Shown here: piece by piece, positions 1-5,848 of the stretch
How positions within the stretch are numbered: position 1 is the first letter of the stretch
Layout: each line of letters starts with the position of its first letter
Assembly: GCA_964630635.1 (NCBI GenBank)
Contig: CAZVVM010000091.1
Span: forward strand, 1 to 6,893
Origin: Colimorpha_A sp964630635
GTDB lineage: Bacteria; Bacillota; Clostridia; Oscillospirales; CAG-272
Reading direction: 5' to 3'
Length of the DNA: 6,893 nt
Translations under genes and position numbers: made by a program
The notes under the pieces: model-generated
What the model was told of the DNA's origin: nothing
Database searches by the model: none
The model's input: the letters and a program-made list of their open reading frames with translations, nothing else

Positions 1-1257
1 GAGCCTTCCGACGTACGGTCGATGTGCTGCCGTCTCCGTCTTGATCTCCGTGAGCTTCGTAAGAAGTCGGGCGGCTTCTTCGGATCGGGTGAAAGCACGG
101 GTTCTGTCGGCGTCGTAACTATCAACCTTCCGAGAATTGCATATCTGTCTAAAGACGAGGGCGACTTCTTCGCACGTCTTAACAGAATGATGGACATCTC
201 GGCTCGTTCGCTCAAGATAAAGAGAACGGTTATTACCAAGCTTCTTAACGAGGGTCTTTATCCTTATACCAAGCGTTACCTCGGAACCTTTGATAACCAC
301 TTCTCTACCATCGGTATGATCGGTATGAATGAGGTTGGTCTTAACGCTAACTGGATCCGCAAGGACCTCACTCACGCGGAAACGCAGGAATTCGCAAAGA
401 AGGTTCTTAACCATATGAGAGAGCGTCTCTCCGACTATCAGGAGGAATACGGCGATCTCTACAACCTTGAAGCAACTCCCGCAGAGTCGACCACCTTCCG
501 TCTTGCAAAGCACGACAGAAAGCACTATCCCGACATCATTACTGCCGCGAAGGACGGAGATACTCCTTACTATACCAACTCCTCTCATCTCCCTGTCGGC
601 TACACCGAGGACATCTTTACTGCCCTTGACGTACAGGATGAGCTTCAGACTCTTTATACCTCTGGAACCGTGTTCCACGCGTTCCTTGGCGAGAAGCTCC
701 CCGACTGGAAGGCAGCTGCTTCTATCGTTCGTAAGATCGCAGAAAACTACAAGCTTCCCTACTACACCCTTTCTCCTACGTATTCCGTATGTACCAAGCA
801 CGGCTATATCGTCGGCGAGCATTATAACTGCCCCGAGTGCGGCGCTACCACCGAGGTTTACAGCCGTATCACCGGTTACTACCGTCCCGTTCAGAACTTC
901 AACGACGGTAAGGCACAGGAATACAAGGACAGAAAAGAATACAATATTGCAGCGTCCGTAATGAAAAGAGACGGCGTAAAGGAAGAATGTGCGTGTGAAA
1001 ACGCACCCGCAGCGGCAAATTCTGCTGACAAGGTCTACCTTTTCGCTACGCAGACCTGCCCTAACTGCAAGGTAGCTGTTTCACTTCTTGAAAAAGCAGG
1101 CGTTTCCTATGAGAAGCTCTACGTAAACGAGAACGAGGAAATGGCAAAGAAGCTTGAGCTTCGTCAGGCACCTACGCTCGTAATTATGAACGGCGAAAGC
1201 ACGGCTAAATATGCCGGCGTTCCCGCTATCAAGAAATACCTCGAATCAATTAAATAA
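1..1257 (+). CDS. nrdD: Anaerobic (class III) ribonucleoside-triphosphate reductase, 3' part, with C-terminal glutaredoxin-like domain
   Basis: Makes deoxyribonucleotides from ribonucleoside triphosphates by glycyl/thiyl radical chemistry, in the anaerobic cytoplasm. The frame is open from base 1, so the ATG at 22 is internal and the gene starts outside the window (418 codons seen). In window numbering, the MCCR motif (Cys10) aligns with the MGCR finger loop that carries the thiyl-radical cysteine. GSGESTGSVG follows, with Glu31. A Cys264-x2-His267-x9-Cys277-x2-Cys280 cluster is the likely zinc site, and RITGYYRPV holds the glycyl-radical Gly292. After a short linker with a CxC (Cys330, Cys332), residues about 344-418 form a glutaredoxin/NrdH-sized domain with CPNC (Cys353, Cys356) and a cis-Pro candidate (Pro391). 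The redoxin fusion and the trxB-like gene 49 bp downstream suggest a dithiol-reduced subtype. The activase NrdG is not in the window. The NrdD identity is very secure; the reductant assignment is inference. Confidence 0.96.
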   Translation, partial: EPSDVRSMCCRLRLDLRELRKKSGGFFGSGESTGSVGVVTINLPRIAYLSKDEGDFFARLNRMMDISARSLKIKRTVITKLLNEGLYPYTKRYLGTFDNHFSTIGMIGMNEVGLNANWIRKDLTHAETQEFAKKVLNHMRERLSDYQEEYGDLYNLEATPAESTTFRLAKHDRKHYPDIITAAKDGDTPYYTNSSHLPVGYTEDIFTALDVQDELQTLYTSGTVFHAFLGEKLPDWKAAASIVRKIAENYKLPYYTLSPTYSVCTKHGYIVGEHYNCPECGATTEVYSRITGYYRPVQNFNDGKAQEYKDRKEYNIAASVMKRDGVKEECACENAPAAANSADKVYLFATQTCPNCKVAVSLLEKAGVSYEKLYVNENEEMAKKLELRQAPTLVIMNGESTAKYAGVPAIKKYLESIK

Positions 1258-1264
1258 TCATCTG

Positions 1265-1296
1265 TGTCAAGGGTCTTAACGGACCCTTGACATTTT
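1265..1296 (+). terminator. Hairpin between nrdD and trxB (terminator or attenuator)
   Basis: Perfect 11-bp stem (1265-1275 with 1282-1292), 6-nt loop TTAACG, then only four T. The trxB-like gene's AGGAG (1297-1301) begins right after the T tract. The short T run suggests partial termination or mRNA-end stabilisation, so trxB may be transcribed by read-through at a lower level. No separate promoter is visible in the 49-bp gap. Confidence 0.7.
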
Positions 1297-1306
1297 AGGA
1301 GTAATT

Positions 1307-2215
1307 ATGTACGACATAATCGTTATCGGCGGAGGTCCCGCAGGTCTTACTGCCGCAATCTACGGCCGCAGACAGAACAAGACGGTTCTTGTGCTTGAAA
1401 AAAATTCCTTCGGCGGACAAACCGTATACTCACCGAAAATCGAGAATTATCCCGGATTTACCGAAATGAGCGGAATTGAATTTTCCGATAAGCTCGTCGA
1501 CCAGGTGCTCTACCAGGGTGCCGATCTTGAACCTGCAGAGGCACTTTCTGTCACTATAAACAACGGCATCAAGACCGTTCATACAGACAGCGGAGACTTT
1601 GAGTGTAAAGCACTTATACTCGCCTGCGGAGCAAAACACCGCCTGCTCGGACTTGAAAACGAGGAAGAGCTTATAGGAAACGGAATATCGTTCTGCGCAC
1701 TTTGCGACGGCGCTTTTTATGCAGGCAAAGACGTTGCAGTCATTGGCGGAGGCAACAGTGCGCTTCAGGAAGCCGTGCTTCTGTCGCAGTCCAGCAAGAA
1801 GGTCACCGTTATTCAAAACCTTGCATTCCTGACGGGCGAAAGCAAGCTTGCGGAGATCCTTAACGGAAAGGATAACGTTGAGATCATCTACAACACTATC
1901 GTGACGGAACTTATCTCCGACGGTGAACTTAAAGCGATCAAACTTAAAAACACCGAAACAGGTGATGAAAGCGAACTCAAGATCGACGGTATGTTCGTTG
2001 CGATCGGACTTGTGCCCGACAGCACCGTAGCGAAAGGACTTACCGATCTTGACGAACGCGGATATATCATTTCGGGCGAGGACACTGTCACAAACGTCGA
2101 CGGTGTGTTTGCCGCAGGCGACTGCAGAACAAAGAAGGTAAGACAAATTGCAACGGCGATAGCCGACGGTGCGTCAGCCGCGCTTGCCGCTTGCAACTAC
2201 ATTGAAAATAACTGA
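1307..2215 (+). CDS. trxB: TrxB-type thioredoxin/disulfide reductase (FAD flavoprotein) with atypical pyridine-nucleotide motif
   Basis: Low-molecular-weight thioredoxin reductase fold, 302 aa, close to the usual 300-320. It reduces a thioredoxin or redoxin disulfide through FAD and a CxxC. Visible motifs are an N-terminal FAD-binding GGGPAG (residues 8-13), the redox pair CALC (Cys130, Cys133) followed by DG, a second dinucleotide fold GGGNSA (147-152), and the C-terminal FAD motif AAGDC (about 269-273). The HRRxxxR stretch that grips the NADPH 2'-phosphate in classical TrxB is absent: after VTVI the residues are QNLAFL (170-175). NADH, or another donor as in the clostridial ferredoxin-linked relatives, is therefore possible. 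The start is supported by AGGAG at 1297-1301, 5 nt before ATG. It lies directly downstream of an nrdD with a fused redoxin, which is its likely partner. The family is certain; donor and substrate are inferred. Confidence 0.93.
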   Translation: MYDIIVIGGGPAGLTAAIYGRRQNKTVLVLEKNSFGGQTVYSPKIENYPGFTEMSGIEFSDKLVDQVLYQGADLEPAEALSVTINNGIKTVHTDSGDFECKALILACGAKHRLLGLENEEELIGNGISFCALCDGAFYAGKDVAVIGGGNSALQEAVLLSQSSKKVTVIQNLAFLTGESKLAEILNGKDNVEIIYNTIVTELISDGELKAIKLKNTETGDESELKIDGMFVAIGLVPDSTVAKGLTDLDERGYIISGEDTVTNVDGVFAAGDCRTKKVRQIATAIADGASAALAACNYIENN

Positions 2216-2220
2216 ATTTA

Positions 2221-2248
2221 TCCCCGACCGAATACGGTCGGGGATTTT
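2221..2248 (+). terminator. Strong rho-independent terminator after trxB
   Basis: Perfect GC-rich 10-bp stem (2221-2230 with 2235-2244) with an AATA tetraloop, followed by TTTTCT. It ends the nrdD-trxB unit 5 bp after the trxB stop and insulates sigK from it. Confidence 0.93.
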
Positions 2249-2309
2249 CTCGTTATAGGACAAGTGAGGAACTAAATATACTTGAATATCAACTAATCAG
2301 GAGAAAACT

Positions 2310-3005
2310 ATGATATTCAATCTACTGTCAAAGGTGTTCTACCTTTTCTTACGCGTCTCAACAGGTAATTCATTTCCCCCGCCGCTTCGCGCAGATGAAG
2401 AAGAGCGTCTGTTCCTCGCATCAAAGCAGGGCGACAAAAAGGCACGCGAGCTTCTAATCGAGCATAATTTGCGTTTGGTGGCACATATTGTAAAAAAATA
2501 TTTTGCTTCATCGAAAAATCAGGACGACCTTGTTTCGATCGGAAGCGTAGGCCTGATAAAGGCAATAGATTCGTTTGATATAAGAAACGGAACCAAATTC
2601 GCAACATACGCATCAAAGTGTGTGCAAAACGAGATACTGATGTACTTCCGCGCGCAGAAAAAGCTATCGTGCGAGGTATCAATTAACGAAACGATTGACA
2701 CGGATAAAGACGGTAATCCGCTTACTTTTTCGGATATAATCTGTTCAGACGATACGATTGTCGACGATATCGAATCAAAAATCTATTCAAAAAAAGCGAT
2801 AGAGATCATCAAAACCGCCTTGACGCCGCGCGAACGACGAATAATCGTTCTTCGCTACGGTCTGAACAATCAGAAGCCGAAAACGCAGAAACAGATAGCG
2901 GAAATGCTGGATATTTCAAGGTCGTACGTCAGCAGAATCGAGAAAGCGGGGATAGAAAAGATACGCGCTGAATTTAAAAGATGCGGATACGGAGATTATA
3001 TGTAA
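2310..3005 (+). CDS. sigK: Sporulation sigma factor SigK (late mother-cell)
   Basis: RNA polymerase sigma-70 family factor that drives late mother-cell genes (coat, cortex maturation, lysis). 231 aa, similar to Bacillus SigK. Residues 50-63 (IEHNLRLVAHIVKK) and the following region 2 (72-116, including LVSIGSVGLIKAI and FATYASKCVQNEILMYFR) match the SigK/SigE group, with SigK preferred because of the IEHNLRLVAHIVKK wording. Region 4 carries a helix-turn-helix (about 192-212, ISRSYVSRIEK). Residues 2-16 are a hydrophobic leader before NSFPPPL, resembling the pro-sequence that SpoIVFB removes, so the product is probably made as inactive pro-SigK. The frame is uninterrupted: no skin-type element splits it. 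Start: AGGAG at 2299-2303, 6 nt before ATG. No convincing promoter is seen upstream; the best -10-like hexamer is TATACT at 2277-2282 without a good -35. Confidence 0.9.
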   Translation: MIFNLLSKVFYLFLRVSTGNSFPPPLRADEEERLFLASKQGDKKARELLIEHNLRLVAHIVKKYFASSKNQDDLVSIGSVGLIKAIDSFDIRNGTKFATYASKCVQNEILMYFRAQKKLSCEVSINETIDTDKDGNPLTFSDIICSDDTIVDDIESKIYSKKAIEIIKTALTPRERRIIVLRYGLNNQKPKTQKQIAEMLDISRSYVSRIEKAGIEKIRAEFKRCGYGDYM

Positions 3006-3031
3006 TATTTTAAACGCCAGATCCATATACA
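3003..3031 (+). promoter_or_regulatory. SigE-type promoter for the sipL-like gene
   Basis: TAATATT (3003-3009) fits the Bacillus SigE -35 consensus KMATATT at every position. After a 14-bp spacer, CATATACA (3024-3031) matches 6 of 8 positions of the -10 CATACAMT. Transcription would start near 3038, just ahead of the AAGGCGG ribosome site (3046-3052) and the ATG at 3061. The -35 sits on the sigK stop codon. SigE control is known for sipL in Clostridioides difficile, which agrees. This is a consensus match only. Confidence 0.6.
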
Positions 3032-3060
3032 TTTACAAAAAAGTGAAGGCGGTATAACGT

Positions 3061-4680
3061 ATGTCTTTTAATAATACGGGCCTGAACGGCCTTACTCTCG
3101 ACGTATCGACAATTCTGGCTCCGATAGGATCATTGACAGTTGTCGGAAGCGTCGGTACTGATTTTATTCTTCCCGAAAACGTATCCGACAGCGAAAAAAT
3201 TCTGAAGTCCGACTGCGAAATCAAGATTGACGAGATCTTCGCAGGAAACGGTATGATCACCGCTCGGGGAACGGCGTGCTTTAACCTTTTACTGCTCGGC
3301 GAGGACGGACGCCTCGGAAGTGTCAGAACGAGCGAATCCTTTGAGCTTAAAGACGTTCTTGAGGGCGTTGACGATTCATCATTGCTTGTATACGGCGGAT
3401 CGGAGGGCGAATGTAACTGCCGACTCGTCAATCCGAGAAAATTGAATCTCACGGCAGACGTATCCGTCAACGTATTTGCAATGTCGGAGCACAACGCAGT
3501 CCCGAACATTAAGGGAACGGAAACGATCGAGGACGAAATGCGGCTAAAAAGAAAGCAAGGAAGCGTTGACTATATGTTGCCGTATTCCCTGTCCGAAAAA
3601 TCAATTCCCGTGAGTCACGATATCAACCTTGACGGAAACTATCCGCCAATGTCCGAAATGATCTTCAGTAACGTCAAGGTCGCTCCGTTTGAGGTAAAGT
3701 CGGTCGGTAACAACGTCATAGTTAAGTCTAAAGCGATATTCTCGGGCATTTACAGAAGCGAGGAAGGCAACATCTTTGCAATAGAAAAGCCGTTTACACT
3801 TGAAAAGACGCTCGAAGCAGATAACGCTGATGCGTATGAATGGTTCGCCAACGCGGTAGCAGATGACCTTACAGCAGAAATTGCTATTGACAGCTACGGC
3901 GACGCGAAGCTGATCGAGCTTGATTTCAACTACGATATCATTTTGAACGGCGTCCGTAACATATCGGTTGATACAGTAACAGACGCTTATTCAACAGAAT
4001 ATGAATGTAACAACGCAGTCGCCTACGCAGAGAGTGCAGTTTATAAGCGCACTTACGGTTCTTCCCTTTCGGTCAACGCTTCAGCTGAAAGAGAAGGAAT
4101 TTCGGCGGAAAACGTACGTGCAATTATGCTCGGAAACGTAAATATCAAGGATATGGTAACAGAGTATTCAGACGAAAAGAAGCGACTCGTAACCGAAGCG
4201 ACAGCCGTTATTTCTGCCGTATGCGAAAATAACATTACCTCCGATACTGATCCGAGATATTCATCGGTCGTATTTGAATATCCCTTCAAGTGCGAACTCG
4301 ATATCGGAGAAATTAGCGCAAATACTGACTATAATATATCAGTTTCCGTAACCGATACGCGTTTCCGCTGCGATCAGAATAAGATATACTGCGATTTTGA
4401 AAATACCATTCGCGCAGTAGTTTCAGAGAAGGTCGCATACGGTTATCTGACCGAAATGTGTATAGACAAAAACGCACCGATCATAACACCCTATGCCCCG
4501 ATCACGCTTTGTTATCCGAGCGGCGGCGAAACGCTTTGGGATATTGCGAAATACTATAAAGTAACGACAGACGGAATTATCGCGTCAAACAATCTCGAAA
4601 GCGAAAACATATCCGACAAAAAGGTTCTCTTGATACCCTCATACAGAAAAGCAAAGCCGTCATACGCAAAGGTGAACTGA
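3061..4680 (+). CDS. sipL: SipL-like spore coat morphogenesis protein (SPOCS/DUF3794 repeats plus LysM)
   Basis: 539 aa, no signal peptide, mother-cell cytoplasmic; close in length and layout to C. difficile SipL (about 520 aa), which binds SpoIVA and is needed to localise the coat around the forespore. The body shows three copies of a beta-rich pattern typical of SPOCS (DUF3794) domains: the clearest segments are residues about 62-98 (MITARGTACFNLLLL), 216-260 (NVIVKSKAIFSGIY) and 372-412 (RLVTEATAVISAV), each followed by an acidic loop and a PF/FE strand. The C-terminus (about 484-528) is a single LysM with GETLWDIAKYY (Trp493), a 'which-asparagine' segment and a VLLIPSY end. In SipL the LysM mediates the SpoIVA contact. 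It lies 55 bp after sigK, behind a SigE-type promoter. No terminator follows it. Family assignment is strong; orthology to SipL rests on architecture and context. Confidence 0.85.
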   Translation: MSFNNTGLNGLTLDVSTILAPIGSLTVVGSVGTDFILPENVSDSEKILKSDCEIKIDEIFAGNGMITARGTACFNLLLLGEDGRLGSVRTSESFELKDVLEGVDDSSLLVYGGSEGECNCRLVNPRKLNLTADVSVNVFAMSEHNAVPNIKGTETIEDEMRLKRKQGSVDYMLPYSLSEKSIPVSHDINLDGNYPPMSEMIFSNVKVAPFEVKSVGNNVIVKSKAIFSGIYRSEEGNIFAIEKPFTLEKTLEADNADAYEWFANAVADDLTAEIAIDSYGDAKLIELDFNYDIILNGVRNISVDTVTDAYSTEYECNNAVAYAESAVYKRTYGSSLSVNASAEREGISAENVRAIMLGNVNIKDMVTEYSDEKKRLVTEATAVISAVCENNITSDTDPRYSSVVFEYPFKCELDIGEISANTDYNISVSVTDTRFRCDQNKIYCDFENTIRAVVSEKVAYGYLTEMCIDKNAPIITPYAPITLCYPSGGETLWDIAKYYKVTTDGIIASNNLESENISDKKVLLIPSYRKAKPSYAKVN

Positions 4681-4684
4681 ACTA

Positions 4685-4713
4685 TTGATTTTATTCCCGA
4701 AGTGTGATAGAAT
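4685..4713 (+). promoter_or_regulatory. Vegetative (SigA-type) promoter with extended -10 for the cyclophilin gene
   Basis: TTGATT (4685-4690), exactly 17 bp, then TAGAAT (4708-4713), preceded by a TG at 4705-4706 that makes an extended -10. Transcription is expected near 4720, followed by a GAAGGA ribosome site (4731-4736) 7 nt before the ATG. It starts 4 bp after the sipL stop, so the cyclophilin has its own housekeeping transcription independent of sporulation. Confidence 0.78.
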
Positions 4714-4743
4714 ATATAAAAATCACAGAAGAAGGATAAAACA

Positions 4744-5241
4744 ATGAATAACCCCAAAATTAAGATCACAGTAACCGATTACGGCACAATGACCGCAGAG
4801 CTATACCCCGACAAAGCACCGATCACCGTCGATAACTTCATTAAGCTTATCAACGAGGGATTCTTTTCGGGTCTTATATTCCACCGCGTTATTCCCGGAT
4901 TTATGATTCAGGGCGGCGGCTACAAGCCCGATTTTTCCGAAACCGATGCAGACAGCATCAGAGGAGAGTTTGCATCAAACGGCTGTGCTACCAACGATAT
5001 TAAGCACACTCGCGGCGTTCTCTCGATGGCGCGCACGATGGCGCCCAATTCCGCATCCTCGCAGTTCTTCATAATGCACAAGGACGCGCCGCACCTCGAC
5101 AGACAGTATGCGGCCTTCGGCAAGGTCACCGAGGGCATTGAGGTCGTTGATAAGATCGCGGCGGTAAGAACGGGAAGCTACGGATATTTCTCCGACGTTC
5201 CCGTAACGCCCGTAGTTATCGAGAAAATTGAACTTATATGA
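4744..5241 (+). CDS. Cyclophilin-type peptidyl-prolyl cis-trans isomerase
   Basis: Catalyses cis-trans isomerisation of Xaa-Pro bonds in protein folding. 165 aa, a single cyclophilin domain with no signal peptide, so cytoplasmic (PpiB-like). Diagnostic motifs are FHRVIPGFMIQGG (residues 46-58, with catalytic Arg48 and substrate-binding Gln56), SASSQFFIMH (103-112) and the C-terminal FGKVTEGIEVVDKI. The position of human CypA Trp121, which governs cyclosporin binding, is His117 here, as bacterial enzymes often lack the Trp. The start ATG has GAAGGA 7 nt upstream and begins the family homology (IKITVTDYGTM). It has its own promoter and a terminator touching its stop, so it is a single-gene unit. 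Nothing unusual in its active site. Confidence 0.95.
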   Translation: MNNPKIKITVTDYGTMTAELYPDKAPITVDNFIKLINEGFFSGLIFHRVIPGFMIQGGGYKPDFSETDADSIRGEFASNGCATNDIKHTRGVLSMARTMAPNSASSQFFIMHKDAPHLDRQYAAFGKVTEGIEVVDKIAAVRTGSYGYFSDVPVTPVVIEKIELI

Positions 5242-5272
5242 AAAAGAAGCCGAGAAATCTCGGCTTCTTTTT
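5241..5272. terminator. Bidirectional intrinsic terminator between convergent genes
   Basis: A 14-bp stem (5241-5254 with 5259-5272) with a 4-nt loop (AAAT), a GC core and symmetric A5/T5 tails, so it can terminate both the cyclophilin (plus) and the SleB-like gene (minus). It overlaps the last base of the cyclophilin stop and the stop codon of the minus-strand gene (5271-5273), an extremely compact arrangement. Confidence 0.93.
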
Positions 5273-5765
5273 ATGAAAAGATATATTTGCCAATCTGAAA
5301 CAGTGTCTGACGCGTTTTAAGGGTTATATCGTTCATATCCGTCGTTGAGTAGTATAACGCCTCGGGACAAGGCGAAAAGCCGTTTAAGGCGTCGTCGTAC
5401 GCCATAAGAGCCGTTTGCGACGGATTCATTTTGAAGTCACAGTCAAATGCACTCATAAAAACCGAATCGAGCATTACGACCTCTGAAGGGGTATTCGGAA
5501 ATGCGGGATTTTTGCACCTGTTCAGTATTACCGAACAAAATGCGACCTTACACAAATACGGCGCATTCGGGCAAACAGCGTCACAAACGGATGCAACAAA
5601 GTTTCTTTTCTCGTCCTCAATGATCTCTTTGACATCCGATTCGTCTGCATCCGCATTTACTGCCTTGATCTCTTCCCTGCTTTCGGAAAACAGAAGAGTG
5701 TAGGCACCGAGAACCGAAAACATAATAAGAGACGATATCAAACAAATCTTAACGTACAGCTTCAT
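5271..5765 (-). CDS. Membrane-anchored SleB/CwlJ-fold protein, catalytic Glu apparently lost
   Basis: 164 aa from the ATG at 5765. That start is preferred to the in-frame GTG at 5774 (167 aa) because AAGGTG at 5772-5777 lies 6 nt upstream and the protein then opens with a classic MKLYVK signal-anchor. Residues below count from the GTG. A hydrophobic segment (about 10-29) is followed by an acidic spacer (31-57) and a Hydrolase_2 (SleB/CwlJ) domain (59-167). Its family marks are VILNRCKNPAFPNT (82-95), ALNGFSPCPEALYY (129-142) and a terminal IGKYIF. In active SleB-type enzymes a YAEARGE-like motif supplies the catalytic Glu for cutting spore cortex peptidoglycan. Here the aligned stretch is DAVCPNA, with Val67 at the Glu position, so hydrolysis is doubtful. 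Seven cysteines (64, 68, 75, 80, 87, 112, 136) sit in the external part, many for this family. It may bind rather than cut wall, or be decaying. Confidence 0.78.
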   Translation of the reverse strand: MKLYVKICLISSLIMFSVLGAYTLLFSESREEIKAVNADADESDVKEIIEDEKRNFVASVCDAVCPNAPYLCKVAFCSVILNRCKNPAFPNTPSEVVMLDSVFMSAFDCDFKMNPSQTALMAYDDALNGFSPCPEALYYSTTDMNDITLKTRQTLFQIGKYIFS

Positions 5766-5784
5766 ATTCAACACCTTTTTTGTA

Positions 5785-5815
5785 AAGTATTGCCCAACAT
5801 TTAATTATTTATAAA
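5785..5815 (-). promoter_or_regulatory. Possible SigG-like promoter for the SleB-like gene (weak)
   Basis: On the minus strand, TTTATA (5815-5810) and AATACTT (5791-5785) are 18 bp apart. They match 4 of 6 and 5 of 7 positions of the Bacillus SigG consensus (TGAATA, CATACTA). The place just ahead of the ribosome site is right, and sleB-type genes are often SigG-controlled, but the region is A/T-rich and chance matches are likely. Confidence 0.25.
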
Positions 5816-5844
5816 TAACCCCCGCAAATATTTGCGAGGGTTAT
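5815..5844 (-). terminator. Terminator after the CE15-like esterase gene
   Basis: Near-perfect 30-bp palindrome (7 bp, one C/A mismatch at 5822/5837, then 7 bp, with the centre at AT/AT of 5829/5830). The minus-strand reading continues into TTATTT. It lies 5 bp beyond the esterase stop. The plus-strand reading also ends in a CGTTTT tail, so it may act in both directions. Confidence 0.75.
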
Positions 5845-5848
5845 CGTT

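Noticed and set aside
467..961. Plus-strand frame of 164 codons inside nrdD
   Set aside because: It is an out-of-frame reading of conserved NrdD sequence, giving a Ser/Thr/Pro-rich low-complexity product without a ribosome site.
1430..2146. Long minus-strand open frame (238 codons) opposite the TrxB-like gene
   Set aside because: It is antisense to a gene with unmistakable TrxB motifs, shows no recognisable family and is explained by codon bias of the sense strand.
2250..2309. SigE or SigA promoter upstream of sigK
   Set aside because: GAATATC at 2284-2290 resembles a SigE -35 but the matching -10 would fall on the start codon with no CATA; TATACT at 2277-2282 has no acceptable -35.
3033..3509. 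Minus-strand frame (158 codons) across the sipL start
   Set aside because: It is antisense to the SPOCS-encoding region and to the SigE-type promoter, with Ser/Thr-rich composition typical of shadow frames.
4053..4289. Small minus-strand frame within sipL
   Set aside because: It is a shadow frame with no homology that I recognise and no ribosome site.
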